DNA of 64,000 bases from assembly GCF_003611475.1 (NCBI RefSeq), contig NZ_RAXT01000001.1, positions 62,001 to 126,000 on the forward strand, in the 5' to 3' direction. The stretch's first letter is position 1. Every line of letters starts with the position of its first letter. Source of the stretch: Acinetobacter rongchengensis. GTDB lineage: Bacteria; Pseudomonadota; Gammaproteobacteria; Pseudomonadales; Moraxellaceae. Below the pieces are notes generated by a model. It was given only the letters and a program-made list of their open reading frames with translations, ran no database searches and was not told the DNA's origin. Below are positions 48,272-57,949 of the stretch, one piece after another. The translations under genes and the position numbers were made by a program.

Positions 48272-48608
48272 GGCGAATTCCTACAGAATTTGCTTGCGGG
48301 ATAATGGCAGGCTTACGGATAGTAATCATAATCGATTCAACTGATGGATAGGTAGCGAAAAGCGCATTTAAAACCAGTTTAGCCGCATGTTCGATCAATT
48401 TCGGGGCAGCATCTTGAATGACTTTACTCGAAATCTCACAAATTTCCGCATAATTCAAAGTATCTTCAAGCTCATCTGAATTAGATGCCTTTTCTAAACA
48501 GGTCTGAATCGTCAAATCAAGCATTAAAGGCTGAATAATTTGGCGTTCCCAATTGAAACAGCCCACCACTGTATCCACTTTTAAACCTTCAATGATAATT
48601 GCGTCCAT
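48228..48608 (-). CDS. folB: Dihydroneopterin aldolase
   Basis: 126 aa enzyme of folate synthesis releasing 6-hydroxymethyl-dihydropterin. The N-terminus DAIIIEGLKVDTVVGCFNWER carries the conserved Glu-Arg, and LNYAEICEISSKVI and LIEHAAKLV hold the Tyr and catalytic-site residues. The C-terminus IPQANSVGIRLER fits FolB. The downstream folK-like gene starts inside this gene, indicating coupling. Confidence 0.93.
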   Translation of the reverse strand: MDAIIIEGLKVDTVVGCFNWERQIIQPLMLDLTIQTCLEKASNSDELEDTLNYAEICEISSKVIQDAAPKLIEHAAKLVLNALFATYPSVESIMITIRKPAIIPQANSVGIRLERHRNDIRPSSGE

Positions 48609-48621
48609 AATGATTTCCTAT

Positions 48622-48718
48622 AAATCCCCCTAAATCCCCCTTTGGAAAAGGGGGACTCACCCATCTGTAATATTTTTAGGAATACTCCTCCCTTTTAAAA
48701 GGGAGGTTGGGAGGGATT
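48622..48718. repeat. Dispersed extragenic repeat (CCCCC/GGGGG hairpins)
   Basis: Two back-to-back hairpins: AAATCCCCCTTT...AAAGGGGGA, and CTCCCTTTTAAAAGGGAG near 48687-48705. The outer ends form an imperfect terminal inverted repeat (TAAATCCCCC and GAGGGATTAA). I recognise this sequence type as a common intergenic repeat in Acinetobacter genomes; only one copy is visible here. Confidence 0.6.
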
Positions 48719-48771
48719 AATTAACAAATAAATTTAAGCTTCCTTCTTGTATCAAAGAAAGGAAACCCATA

Positions 48772-50070
48772 TCAGTGCTTCAATAACGAAGCTGGATCTA
48801 AATTTTGTACCATTTGCAAACGTTGATCTGCATAAATATCGGTATATGGCGCAAGTACACGCATGAAACGGTCAAAATACAACATTTGCTTAAATAACAA
48901 TGCAAAATCACGTGGGAATCGGATACCGTGACGCTCACCCACTGCAACCATATCCATCATAATATCGTTTAAATCAGCAGGATTTGAGGTCATGATTTTT
49001 TGTGGATCTGCCAATAAAACACCACTAAATAGGCGCTCCAAATCATCCGCTAATACTTGCGTATCAATCTGTTTACTGGTCATGCCCATACCCAACATAT
49101 TTTGAGCCATGAGCCCGTAATCCGTCTTTTGAAGTGCATCCATAAATGCCATACATGATTGCCATACTTCAGGTTTAAGCTGCCCTACGATACCAAAATC
49201 GATAAAACCAATTCGCCCATCTTCAAGCAACATCAGGTTGCCTGCATGCAAATCTGCATGAAATGATTTACACAGCATTAAGCTACCAAACCATGTATTC
49301 ATTGCGGTAATTAAAACTTGTGATGGATCTTTTGCAACTTTACGAACCACATCAAAATCGGTTAATGGCACACCATACAAGCGTTGCATGGTCAATACAC
49401 GGCGAGTTGAGTACTGGTGATAAACCTTTGGCGCAGTCGCAGCATGATTTTGAGAAACATTAAGATAATTCACAAAATCATCAAGGTTTTGTGCTTCTTC
49501 AATAAAATCAACTTCACGAACCATACGTGTTTTAATTTCTTCAACAATATCTGCCAAGGAAGCAAATTTAACTTTTGGAACCGCTTTTTCTAAAAGCTTA
49601 GTTGCCCAATGCAAAACATTTAAATCCGTATAGAGAATGGTTTCTACACCTGGTTTTTGCACTTTAATTACAACGTCTTCGCCCGACACCAATTTCGCAG
49701 CATGAACTTGTGCAATAGAAGCTGAAGCAAGTGGTTTCTCATCAATCGATGCAAAAATTTCACTTAAATCTCGCCCTGCAAACTCTTGCGCTAAGACACC
49801 TTGTACATAACTGAATGGCAATGACGGTGTTTGATCTAGACAACCTTGAAATTCTTCAACATATTCACGAGGAAATAAAGAAGGCGTACTGGCAATAAAT
49901 TGCCCTAACTTAATATAAGTTGAACCCAAAGATTCAAACGTTTCACGCATGAGTTTTGCGTTACTTGGTTTTTCGGTGGCATATTTAATGCCTGCTTTCG
50001 CTGCGATGACAGCAGTTTCCCCAACTCGGGCAACTGAGCGCAGTCCATCTAACCAGATATTGTTTTTCAT
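48772..50070 (-). CDS. ABC1/AarF-family atypical kinase (UbiB-like)
   Basis: 432 aa. KxGQ motif in IKLGQFIAS (about 52), Ala-rich loop in PLASASIAQVHAA (about 113), ATP-site Lys in VVIKVQKPG, catalytic segment FHADLHAGNL and metal motif IDFG. These define ABC1/ADCK/UbiB ATPases, which act on quinone synthesis or other membrane lipids. There are no obvious C-terminal membrane helices, unlike UbiB, so it may be a paralogue. The pair with coq7 nearby is suggestive but they are on different strands. Confidence 0.85.
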   Translation of the reverse strand: MKNNIWLDGLRSVARVGETAVIAAKAGIKYATEKPSNAKLMRETFESLGSTYIKLGQFIASTPSLFPREYVEEFQGCLDQTPSLPFSYVQGVLAQEFAGRDLSEIFASIDEKPLASASIAQVHAAKLVSGEDVVIKVQKPGVETILYTDLNVLHWATKLLEKAVPKVKFASLADIVEEIKTRMVREVDFIEEAQNLDDFVNYLNVSQNHAATAPKVYHQYSTRRVLTMQRLYGVPLTDFDVVRKVAKDPSQVLITAMNTWFGSLMLCKSFHADLHAGNLMLLEDGRIGFIDFGIVGQLKPEVWQSCMAFMDALQKTDYGLMAQNMLGMGMTSKQIDTQVLADDLERLFSGVLLADPQKIMTSNPADLNDIMMDMVAVGERHGIRFPRDFALLFKQMLYFDRFMRVLAPYTDIYADQRLQMVQNLDPASLLKH

Positions 50071-50109
50071 AATGTCTAAGTAGAAATAAATTGAGACAAG
50101 TGTAGCAAA

Positions 50110-50892
50110 TTAATCAGCCTTTGCAGTAGAGCTTGCCTGACAGTTTGCGCAATCTATCTCTTTTTCAAAGGCTAAAATTCGTTGTTTCATTGTTAACCCA
50201 TCCCATAGCAGCAATTTTTGCTTGAGTGGTGTCTGTGCTAAACCTAAATATAAAAGTGCATGATGTGCTTGCAAACTGGCCATCACATTTGGTGTTGTTG
50301 CTAAAACGCCTGAATCAGCACAACGAAAGCTTTCATTGATGTGTTGCTCTTTGGGAAATAAACATTCATAACAGGCTGAATTTCCTTCGACCATAAACAA
50401 CTGACCTTGAAAACCAATTGCAGATGCACTAATCAACGGTACATTGAACTGGGTACACACCTGATTGACCAAATAACGTGTGGTGAAATTATCACAACCG
50501 TCAAGGACTAAATCTTGTTGAGCAATCAATGATTGCGCATTTAACTCATCCAGTTGATGAATATGACTTTCTACTTGGATAAATGGATTGATCTGTTGTA
50601 AACGCTTTGCGAGCATTTCAGATTTATAAAAGCCAACATCTTGTTGTGTATAGGCAATTTGGCGTTGTAGATTACTGATTTCAATGGTATCTGCATCTAT
50701 AAGCGTGATTTTCCCAACACCTGCACGTGCCAATAACTCAGCCGTAGTACAGCCTATCCCACCACAACCTACAATCAAAATATTGGCGAGTTTCAGCTTT
50801 TCCTGCGCATCAATGTCCCAACCATCCAATAGAATTTGACGTGAATAAAGATGCATTTCAGATTCGGTGAGTTCTAGATCATTTTCGAGCAT
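50110..50892 (-). CDS. moeB: Molybdopterin-synthase adenylyltransferase MoeB (ThiF/HesA family)
   Basis: 260 aa E1-like enzyme that adenylates the C-terminus of a sulfur-carrier protein. The ATP loop GCGGIGC is near residue 43, followed by LIDADTIEISNLQRQ and the DGCDNFTTRYLVN region. Zinc is bound by CYEC and CANC. MoeB is favoured over ThiF by the YSRQILLDGWD opening and length, but no moa genes are adjacent. Separated from the ABC1 gene by 39 bases. Confidence 0.85.
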   Translation of the reverse strand: MLENDLELTESEMHLYSRQILLDGWDIDAQEKLKLANILIVGCGGIGCTTAELLARAGVGKITLIDADTIEISNLQRQIAYTQQDVGFYKSEMLAKRLQQINPFIQVESHIHQLDELNAQSLIAQQDLVLDGCDNFTTRYLVNQVCTQFNVPLISASAIGFQGQLFMVEGNSACYECLFPKEQHINESFRCADSGVLATTPNVMASLQAHHALLYLGLAQTPLKQKLLLWDGLTMKQRILAFEKEIDCANCQASSTAKAD

Positions 50893-51148
50893 GAGAGAAG
50901 AGATTTTTCAATTTTGATCAGTATAATGTAAAACACTCAAATTGAATGTTTACATGATTATATTTTGAGTATTTAACCGAGTATGAGCAGTTAAAATTGA
51001 ATGATAAAATAACCAGCTTGATCATTTCTGTATAATTCCCACAAAAATCTGCATTGTCGATATTTTTCCCACAATTTGATCAAATGTTGAAATTTTTAAC
51101 AAACCATTCTACATTAAATCAGAAAACTTTTTCAGATTGGATTTAAAC

Positions 51149-51622
51149 ATGGAACTTGATCGTTACGACAAACAAATTCTTGAGATTTTAACGCATGAAG
51201 ATATCAACCTAAATGAACTGTCGGAACGTATTAACCTTTCTGTAAGCTCGGTACACCGTAGAATCAAGCACTTGATTGAAACCAATATCATGACCAATTT
51301 AAAACGTGATATTAATTTTGAGAAGCTAGGATTTAAACTTCACGTTATCTTGCAAGTTTCGTTAAGTAAACACGACACTGATACTTTTGCTAAATTTTTA
51401 GAAGAGCTTGAAAGTATTCCAGAAGTGATTAATGCCTTCTTAGTGACTGGGCAAACAGCTGATTTTTTAGTTGAAGTGGTTGCAAAAGATATGGAAAACT
51501 ACAGTGAAATTTTGCTGAAACGTATTGGTAAAATTGACCATGTCGTCGCACTGCATTCCAGCTTTGTGATTAAAGAATACAATCATGTTTTTAATTGTAC
51601 TGGACTGCTTAATCGCGTTTAG
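51149..51622 (+). CDS. Lrp/AsnC-family transcriptional regulator
   Basis: 157 aa. The N-terminal helix-turn-helix is MELDRYDKQILEIL followed by NLNELSERINLSVSSVHRRIKHL, and the C-terminal RAM/AsnC ligand domain covers about 65-150. ATG 51149 is preferred over TTG 51137. It diverges from moeB across 256 bases. Family members respond to amino acids; the effector is unknown. Confidence 0.9.
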   Translation: MELDRYDKQILEILTHEDINLNELSERINLSVSSVHRRIKHLIETNIMTNLKRDINFEKLGFKLHVILQVSLSKHDTDTFAKFLEELESIPEVINAFLVTGQTADFLVEVVAKDMENYSEILLKRIGKIDHVVALHSSFVIKEYNHVFNCTGLLNRV

Positions 51623-51712
51623 TTTTATGTCCACTGTATTTATTATCCAATGAATAGTGAATACGCTTTTTAAAGCCGTTTAATCTACTGAATATCCAAG
51701 TTATGCATAAAA

Positions 51713-51742
51713 TAAAAAACGCACCCATTGGTGCGTTTTTTA
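51713..51742. terminator. Bidirectional terminator
   Basis: AACGCACC (51718-51725) pairs with GGTGCGTT (51730-51737), flanked by A6 and T6. It serves the Lrp-type gene and the convergent yebC. Confidence 0.88.
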
Positions 51743-51755
51743 ACTCAAAGATGAA

Positions 51756-52505
51756 TTAAGCATCTAACTCGGCAAGAACTTCATCCGTAAATTCAACATT
51801 GGTATAAACGTTTTGAACATCGTCCAAATCTTCAAACATATCAATCATTTTTAAGATAAGTTTAGCTTGATCAGGATCTGCAATTAACGCTTTGGTTGAT
51901 GGGCTCATTACAACTTCAGCATTGTCAGATTTTAAACCTGCCGCAGTTAAAGCATCTTGAACTTCACCAAAAGATTCTGGTGTAGTGATCACTAAAATTT
52001 CGTCTTCACCCACTTCAATATCTTCTGCACCTGCTTCTAAAGCAACGTCCATGATTTTATCTTCTAAAGAAACATCTTCAAAAGTAATTTCACCACGTTT
52101 AGTAAATAGGTATGCAACAGAACCAGCTGTACCCAAGTTACCATTGGTTTTTGAGAAACAATGACGTACATCAGGCACAGTACGGTTTAAATTATCAGTC
52201 ATTGTTTCTACAAGAACTGCAACACCACCTACACCATAACCTTCATAAGTGACTTCTTTTAAATCATCGTTATCTTCACCGCCAGCACCACGCTGAATAG
52301 CACGGTTAATGGTGTCACGTGTCATATTTACTGAAAGTGCTTTTTCAACAACTGCACGTAAACGAGGGTTACTTGCAACATCTGGACCGCCAAGTTTGGC
52401 AGCAGTAACAAGCTCACGAATATATTTAGTAAAAACCTTACCACGACTCGCATCTTGTTTTGCTTTACGATGCTTAATATTGGCCCACTTGGAATGACCC
52501 GCCAT
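51756..52505 (-). CDS. yebC: YebC/PmpR-family protein
   Basis: 249 aa. The opening [19 protein letters not shown] is the family signature, and ERGAGGED-type loop appears as [15 protein letters not shown]. YebC proteins were described as transcriptional regulators; recent work ties them to translation of proline-rich stretches. Single gene. Confidence 0.95.
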   Translation of the reverse strand: MAGHSKWANIKHRKAKQDASRGKVFTKYIRELVTAAKLGGPDVASNPRLRAVVEKALSVNMTRDTINRAIQRGAGGEDNDDLKEVTYEGYGVGGVAVLVETMTDNLNRTVPDVRHCFSKTNGNLGTAGSVAYLFTKRGEITFEDVSLEDKIMDVALEAGAEDIEVGEDEILVITTPESFGEVQDALTAAGLKSDNAEVVMSPSTKALIADPDQAKLILKMIDMFEDLDDVQNVYTNVEFTDEVLAELDA

Positions 52506-52611
52506 GCGAAATATGCTCCTGTAGATTGGCCTTATGCCATATCAAATTGTGGCAATTCTATCATAAGCACTTTTTTATGAGAAAGTGCTTATTTTTTAGA
52601 TTTTATCTAAA

Positions 52612-53175
52612 TTACGCTTTTTTTGGTTCAGGAATGACGATATCCAGCCCTGTATGCTCTTTATATAATCGTTTAATTTCAGCTAAATCTTGATCTAGAT
52701 CTGACGGATAGATTTTACCGAAAATCCCCCCCTGCTTGGTTTTTGAATTTGCATACATCAAAATGATCGGTACATTGGCTGCTTTAGCAATATGCCAAAA
52801 TCCTGTACGAATCGGTTTACGAGCTTCGCCACGTTCAGCACGTGTTGCCTCTGGTGCAATGACTAAATTAAATTCATCATTACTTTGAAACAACTCAACC
52901 ATTTGCGTCACGATATCTTGATTGGATTTACGATCAACTGCAATCCCACCAACTTTCTCAAGAATTGGCTTCATGGGCCCTTTGAATAATTCTTTTTTGA
53001 TCAATGTATGAATTTTTAAATCAAAAATTTGGAAAATCGCAAGGGACAGCACCGCATCCATCATTGACGTATGTTCAAAACCGATAATCACTTGTTTTTT
53101 TTCTAATACATTGGGTTTTACTTCATATGTCCAACCTGACAATTTAAAAGCCAATTCCCCCAATAACTTTTTCAT
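52612..53175 (-). CDS. Lysophospholipid/1-acylglycerol-3-phosphate acyltransferase family protein
   Basis: 187 aa PlsC-like enzyme. Catalytic HX4D motif is HTSMMD (about 34-39). The substrate motif IAPEATRAERG (about 106) stands where PlsC has FPEGTRS. VPIILMY is the fourth block. It is shorter than PlsC (245 aa) and lacks a clear N-terminal membrane helix. The substrate is unknown. Confidence 0.8.
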   Translation of the reverse strand: MKKLLGELAFKLSGWTYEVKPNVLEKKQVIIGFEHTSMMDAVLSLAIFQIFDLKIHTLIKKELFKGPMKPILEKVGGIAVDRKSNQDIVTQMVELFQSNDEFNLVIAPEATRAERGEARKPIRTGFWHIAKAANVPIILMYANSKTKQGGIFGKIYPSDLDQDLAEIKRLYKEHTGLDIVIPEPKKA

Positions 53176-53527
53176 ATTCTACCTAGTGTCATAAAAATAA
53201 TTTGCGAATTGTCCGAGCATCTGCAAAAAAATACAATTGCTATTCAGTTCTTTTTTTACATTTGTATATTTATTTTACCAAAACAGGACTTGGTCTAAGC
53301 CATAATAATTCTAAAACAGCAAAAACTGGCATTTTATCCTTTTTTACAAAAAAGTAAGACCTCTTCATTTTGGCTGAAAATTATCTCAAAGCCAATATTT
53401 ACCGTGATTTTTCATTTTATATTCAACCAATATGACACAAAAATAATCTTAGACACAAAAATAATCATTTGAATTTTACTCAATCAAGTTTTAGAATTTT
53501 GAATATGTAACAAATTCGAGTTAAGCG
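53176..53527. other. Promoter region of umuDAb
   Basis: About 350 very AT-rich bases. Holds the 15-bp direct repeat at 53434-53466. TTGAATTTTACTCAATCAA (53469-53487) is a partial dyad and a possible UmuDAb site. No ddrR-like frame is visible here. Confidence 0.4.
53434..53466 (+). repeat. Tandem 15-bp direct repeat upstream of umuDAb
   Basis: GACACAAAAATAATC occurs at 53434-53448 and again at 53452-53466, an 18-bp pitch, about 60 bases before the umuDAb start. Function unknown. Confidence 0.7.
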
Positions 53528-54127
53528 ATGAATGAGCCTAAATATCAGCATGATGACCATGGGGAAAAAAGGATACTCAGGCCACATGATGCCTATCAAA
53601 TACTAAAAATAAACCTCACTAATAAAGAACAGGCTAAGTCTTCTCATACATTTCAATCTTGCTCATTCACAATCAAAAATTCCTCCAATAAAACACAGGT
53701 TGACATTGACCATATTCAACAGATTAATCCTGTGACCTTTCTACAAATTCCTCTTGTAACTGAACGTGTCCAAGCAGGCTTCCCCTCTCCCGCTCAAGAC
53801 TATATCGATAAAACCCTCGATTTAAATGAACACCTGATTAAAAACCCAGATGCTACTTTTATTGTTCGAGTAAATTCCCTATCCATGCTTGATATCGGTC
53901 TCGATATTAATGATGAGTTAGTTGTTGACCGTAGCCTTGAAGCTAAGCATCGAGACATTGTCATTGCCATGATCGACAATCATTTCACAGTCAAACGTTT
54001 GATGATTGAAAATGGTCTGCATTGGTTAAAAGCCGAAAACTCTGAATATAGCGATATTTATCTTGATGAAAGTCAAGAACTTATTATCTGGGGTGTCGTC
54101 ACTTATGCATTAAAGAGCTTCAAATGA
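53528..54127 (+). CDS. umuDAb: UmuDAb, LexA-like SOS repressor of Acinetobacter
   Basis: 199 aa, much longer than E. coli UmuD (139 aa). In Acinetobacter, which lacks LexA, UmuDAb represses DNA-damage genes and self-cleaves on RecA activation. Here the cleavage pair is Ala83-Gly84 (VQAGFPSP), the nucleophile is Ser119 (NSLSML) and the base Lys156 (FTVKRL), matching published UmuDAb numbering. The N-terminal 70 residues hold the DNA-binding region. It overlaps umuC by 4 bases. Confidence 0.92.
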   Translation: MNEPKYQHDDHGEKRILRPHDAYQILKINLTNKEQAKSSHTFQSCSFTIKNSSNKTQVDIDHIQQINPVTFLQIPLVTERVQAGFPSPAQDYIDKTLDLNEHLIKNPDATFIVRVNSLSMLDIGLDINDELVVDRSLEAKHRDIVIAMIDNHFTVKRLMIENGLHWLKAENSEYSDIYLDESQELIIWGVVTYALKSFK

Positions 54128-55422
54128 ATAGTCAAAATAAAATCTTTGCACTGGTCGATATTAATAATTGCTATGTCAGTTGTGAGCGTGTTTTTGATCC
54201 ATCTTTAAACAATAAACCTGTTATTGTACTGTCAAATAACGATGGTTGTGCTGTGGCGAGAAGTCAAGAAGCCAAAGATTTAGGCATAAAGATGGCTGTA
54301 CCATACTTTCAGATCGAAGAGATTGTACAGAAGCACGATGTACAAGTTCTTTCCAGCAACTATGCTTTATATACTGAAATGTCACGTCGTTTTCACGCTA
54401 TACTGGGAGACTTCGTGACAGCTTCGGAACAAGAAATTTATTCTATTGATGAATGTTTCTTAGAACTGACTGCTTATGCAAAAACCTATGATCTCACTGA
54501 ATATGCTCAAGAAATGCGTAAGCGTGTTGGGAAATGGCTCGGTTTACCTGTATGTATTGGCATTGGTCGAAGTAAAACAGAAGCTAAAATGGCCAATCAC
54601 ATGGCGAAAAAAGCCAAACGTTTTAATGGTATATGTAATTTAGCATCAATGGAGCCCAAACATCGTGATTATTTTTTCAGCCTAATTGATGTCAGTGAGG
54701 TTTGGAATGTTGGTCGTAAGCTTTCTAAAAAATTACATGCGATGAATGTTCATACAGTATTGGATCTCGCTTCTTCAAACCCTGTTGAAATGAAAAAACA
54801 CTTTTCAATTGTTATGGCAAAAACGGTTGCAGAATTACAAGGTACATCTTGCATCGAGTTTGAACATACCCCACCAAGTAAAAAACAAATCATCGCCAGT
54901 CGTTCATTCGGTTCACGTGTGACTGAACTCAATGACCTTAAAGAAGCCATGAGTGCTTATACTCAAGATGCTTGCGCACGGTTACGTGAAGGTCAATTGC
55001 TGTGTGGCTGTATTATCATTTTTGTGCAATCTAATCCTTTTGATGAGAATATTCCTTTTTATAATCAATCTATTCCTTTTGCATTTCCTGAGCCTACTGA
55101 CTGTGTAACAGATTTAACCAAGGCTGCGACCGGAATGCTCAAACATATTTATAAAAAAGGCATTCAGTATAAGAAATGTGGAGTGATTCTGACCGCATTA
55201 GAGTCGAAAAATAGCTATGCTTTTGACTTACTTTCTGATAGATCAAACATTGAAAAAAAAGATAAATTAATGTCTGCGATTGAAGACGTACATGAACGTT
55301 TTGGGAAGAAAAAATTAGGAATTGGTGCTTGTTATATTCCCAATCGCAGTTGGTCAATGAATCGTAATAAGCTCAGTAAAAATCCTTTTCATTGGGATGA
55401 GCTATTAACAATAGATCATTAA
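54124..55422 (+). CDS. umuC: DNA polymerase V catalytic subunit UmuC
   Basis: 432 aa Y-family translesion polymerase. FALVDINNCYVSCERVFDP holds the first catalytic Asp; YSIDECFLEL holds the Asp-Glu pair. The helix-hairpin-helix region and the C-terminal little finger are present, so it looks full length (E. coli 422 aa). Cotranscribed with umuDAb through an ATGA overlap. Confidence 0.95.
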   Translation: MNSQNKIFALVDINNCYVSCERVFDPSLNNKPVIVLSNNDGCAVARSQEAKDLGIKMAVPYFQIEEIVQKHDVQVLSSNYALYTEMSRRFHAILGDFVTASEQEIYSIDECFLELTAYAKTYDLTEYAQEMRKRVGKWLGLPVCIGIGRSKTEAKMANHMAKKAKRFNGICNLASMEPKHRDYFFSLIDVSEVWNVGRKLSKKLHAMNVHTVLDLASSNPVEMKKHFSIVMAKTVAELQGTSCIEFEHTPPSKKQIIASRSFGSRVTELNDLKEAMSAYTQDACARLREGQLLCGCIIIFVQSNPFDENIPFYNQSIPFAFPEPTDCVTDLTKAATGMLKHIYKKGIQYKKCGVILTALESKNSYAFDLLSDRSNIEKKDKLMSAIEDVHERFGKKKLGIGACYIPNRSWSMNRNKLSKNPFHWDELLTIDH

Positions 55423-55574
55423 AAAGCATCAGAAATAAAGTGCTAAATAATTCTAATCTATAAAAATAACTATATAGTTTTAAAGCAATCAAAGCCTAAG
55501 ACAATGATCTTACTTCTTTTTTTTACGAATATATCTCAAAAAAAAAGCAATTAAACATGCTAATTTAGAGAAAA

Positions 55575-56114
55575 TTATTTATCGTCTTTAAAATAATCAT
55601 CTTTTAGAAGAGCCATTTTGATTTCATCAATCTGTTCACCTTTATAAATCAATCCATTTTTTAAAATATCTACAGTTTTAAATCCAAGTTTTTTATAGAC
55701 ATGTAACCCACGCTTATTATGACTATACACTTCTAGTCCTAGCTGTTCCAAGTTCAAAACATTAAAAACAAAATCCAACGCTAAATTCATCGCTTGAGTC
55801 CCATAACCTTGACCTGTCAATTCGATATTGCACATGGAAATTCTGAAACCCGCACTTTTATGGACTTGATCTATATCCATAATGACAAGTTCGCCAATCA
55901 TTTGATGATTACTATTCAAACATATCGCGAAGTCATAACGACTTGTATTATTTTGACAATTCAAGATATGTTGTTGTATTTGTTCCAATGTAAAATCAAC
56001 TGTCGTTCCAGTCATATAGCGAATTTCTTCAATCTGCGTGCTCGCCAAAATAAGTGGTGCATCTTCTATACGGATTGGTCTTAAATAAAGTTTTTGATTG
56101 GTAAGTTTGTGCAT
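55575..56114 (-). CDS. GNAT-family N-acetyltransferase (RimJ/RimL type)
   Basis: 179 aa. LYLRPIRIEDA at the start and the acetyl-CoA loop ELTGQGYGTQAMNLALDF, then GLEVYSHNKRGLHVYKKLGFKTV, define a RimJ/RimL-like GNAT. The substrate could be a ribosomal protein, another N-terminus or a small amine. Single gene. Confidence 0.85.
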   Translation of the reverse strand: MHKLTNQKLYLRPIRIEDAPLILASTQIEEIRYMTGTTVDFTLEQIQQHILNCQNNTSRYDFAICLNSNHQMIGELVIMDIDQVHKSAGFRISMCNIELTGQGYGTQAMNLALDFVFNVLNLEQLGLEVYSHNKRGLHVYKKLGFKTVDILKNGLIYKGEQIDEIKMALLKDDYFKDDK

Positions 56115-56312
56115 ATATTTGCGATAAATTGATTATGATGAATAAAAGATAAATTAACATTTTTTTATTTAAAACCAATAGCTTCATTTATATTTTATTA
56201 AAATAAACTTTGATATTTTAATGTCTTATAATTCATTAAATATGAATTTTATCACTTTTATTGGATTTTCTTTTTTAATAAAAATAATCACGTGTACTCT
56301 ACTGATAAACAA

Positions 56313-56350
56313 TAAAAAAACTTGCACCAGAGTATCTCGTGCAAGTTTTT
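56313..56350 (-). terminator. Rho-independent terminator of the YceI gene
   Basis: ACTTGCAC (56320-56327) pairs with GTGCAAGT (56339-56346), with an A7 run on the left that is a U-tract for leftward transcription and T5 on the right. Confidence 0.85.
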
Positions 56351-56365
56351 CATTTTATTCGTTGA

Positions 56366-56950
56366 TTACTTAGCAGCAGGAACAGAAGCTTCAGTGGTAA
56401 TATTTACAGTGATCTTATCGCCGACATTTGGCACATATGCACCCACACCAAATGCAGAACGATCAAACGAAGTGGTTGCATTAAAACCAATTGACTGTGC
56501 TTTGGTCATCGGATGTACGCCTTGTTTGTTTAAAACTGCATCTAAAACAACAGGCTTAGTCACATCTTTAACCGTTAAGTTACCCGTAATTTTATATTTG
56601 TTTTTACCAACCGCTTGTACTTTAGTACTTTTAAACGTGATATTTGGGTATTTTTCAGCGTTAAAGAAATCAGCATTTTTTAAATGCTCATCAAGCGCTT
56701 TTACATTGGTATTTAAGCTTGATAAAGGAATAGTTACATTCACTGAAGAGTTTGCAGGTTTTGCATTATCTACAGAGATTGTACCTTGAATATCACTGAA
56801 ATTAGCAGATGGTGTAGAAAAACCAAAATGGTTCCAACTAAATACTGTAGCAGTATGTGTAGGGTCAATCGTGTAATCCACTGGTTTTGCAATCGTGAAC
56901 GTTGTTACTGACGCCACGGCCAAACCTAATGTTAATACTTTAAAGTTCAT
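56366..56950 (-). CDS. YceI-family periplasmic protein
   Basis: 194 aa with a signal peptide ending near TIA-KPV (about 21). The lipocalin-like YceI domain follows: YTIDPTHTATVFSWNHFGFS, then NVTIPLSSLNTNVKALDEHLK and ITGNLTVKDVTKPVVLDAVL. Family members bind polyisoprenoids such as ubiquinone precursors. Abundant and often stress-linked; regulation here is not visible. Confidence 0.92.
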   Translation of the reverse strand: MNFKVLTLGLAVASVTTFTIAKPVDYTIDPTHTATVFSWNHFGFSTPSANFSDIQGTISVDNAKPANSSVNVTIPLSSLNTNVKALDEHLKNADFFNAEKYPNITFKSTKVQAVGKNKYKITGNLTVKDVTKPVVLDAVLNKQGVHPMTKAQSIGFNATTSFDRSAFGVGAYVPNVGDKITVNITTEASVPAAK

Positions 56951-57254
56951 ATTCTTAATCTCGCTCTTGAATGTTTGTTATTTTATACCGCTCAGATTTT
57001 AATGCACTGTTATAGATAAGACGATATGTTTCAAAATTAGAACGCAGTATCAAGACTCATGCATTCCATAAACACTTAAATAGATATATCCAATTGAATT
57101 AGATGCACTTTATTTAAAATAATATTATTATCTTTTGAATTTCTGTTCTATTTTAAAATATCATTTAAAAAATATTCGATACAAAACAACTACAGTCAAA
57201 ATTGTCGTTAAGGCGTTGTATAAGCTTACGAATTCATTCCGAGAATCATTAGAA
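56951..57254. other. AT-rich intergenic region yceI / osmC-like
   Basis: Divergent promoters lie here. The OsmC frame is open back to 57135, but those 40 codons do not resemble the family. Nothing else recognised. Confidence 0.4.
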
Positions 57255-57668
57255 ATGAGCCATAATAGTAGCGTAGCACACAGTACAAAAACGCCTTATC
57301 GTGTCACCCTCACAGATCAACAAGGACATACATGGTATGCCGACGAACCCATTGAAAAAGGTGGAAAAGATACAGCCCCAAATCCAATCCAGTTACTATT
57401 GTCTGCTTTAGGTGCTTGTACAACCATTACGTTAGAAATGTATGCCAATCACAAAGGGATTAAACTTGACCATGTTCAAGTTGATTTAGCACTGAATCCA
57501 AATAGTGAACCAGAAGCTGGGCAAAATAATATTGTCCGAAAAATTATTTTAACAGGTGATTTTACTGAGGACCAGCATAAACGGTTACTCAAAGTAGCGG
57601 AGAGCTGTCCTGTACATAAGCTGTTGACGTCAAATATTCAGATTCAAACAACATTAGAAATTGATTAA
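57255..57668 (+). CDS. OsmC-family protein
   Basis: 138 aa. The two redox cysteines of the OsmC/Ohr fold are in LLSALGACTTIT and ESCPVHKLL. The pattern favours the YhfA/OsmC-like branch rather than a proven Ohr peroxidase. ATG 57255 gives the usual length. A hairpin terminator follows. Confidence 0.85.
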   Translation: MSHNSSVAHSTKTPYRVTLTDQQGHTWYADEPIEKGGKDTAPNPIQLLLSALGACTTITLEMYANHKGIKLDHVQVDLALNPNSEPEAGQNNIVRKIILTGDFTEDQHKRLLKVAESCPVHKLLTSNIQIQTTLEID

Positions 57669-57702
57669 AAATATATGTAAAAATTATGATTTTACTCAAA
57701 GC

Positions 57703-57725
57703 AAAGCCCCTTACAGGGCTTTCAT
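57703..57725 (+). terminator. Terminator after the OsmC-family gene
   Basis: AAAGCCC (57703-57709) pairs with GGGCTTT (57716-57722) over a six-base loop. Confidence 0.65.
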
Positions 57726-57733
57726 TTTCAAAC

Positions 57734-57949
57734 TTACAACTTTTCAACCAAGATTCGATCAATCAGCTTCATACCTGTCTGCTTTTCATGGTTTTTGCGA
57801 CGGATTTTAATTTGCTTATCTTCTGCTAAATCTTGCAATAGCAACTCAACGGCGACCATAGATTCAATAGGCAAATCCTGTCCAATCCACTTTTGCTCGC
57901 CTGCATCCATCAAAACAATTTCATCACTAATCTGATCATAAAGGCTCAT
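57734..57949 (-). CDS. Small hypothetical protein
   Basis: 71 aa, opening MSLYDQISDEIVLMDAGEQ, soluble and acidic then basic (IKIRRKNHEKQTG). No family recognised. Reasonable start and codon use, so probably genuine. Confidence 0.65.
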   Translation of the reverse strand: MSLYDQISDEIVLMDAGEQKWIGQDLPIESMVAVELLLQDLAEDKQIKIRRKNHEKQTGMKLIDRILVEKL

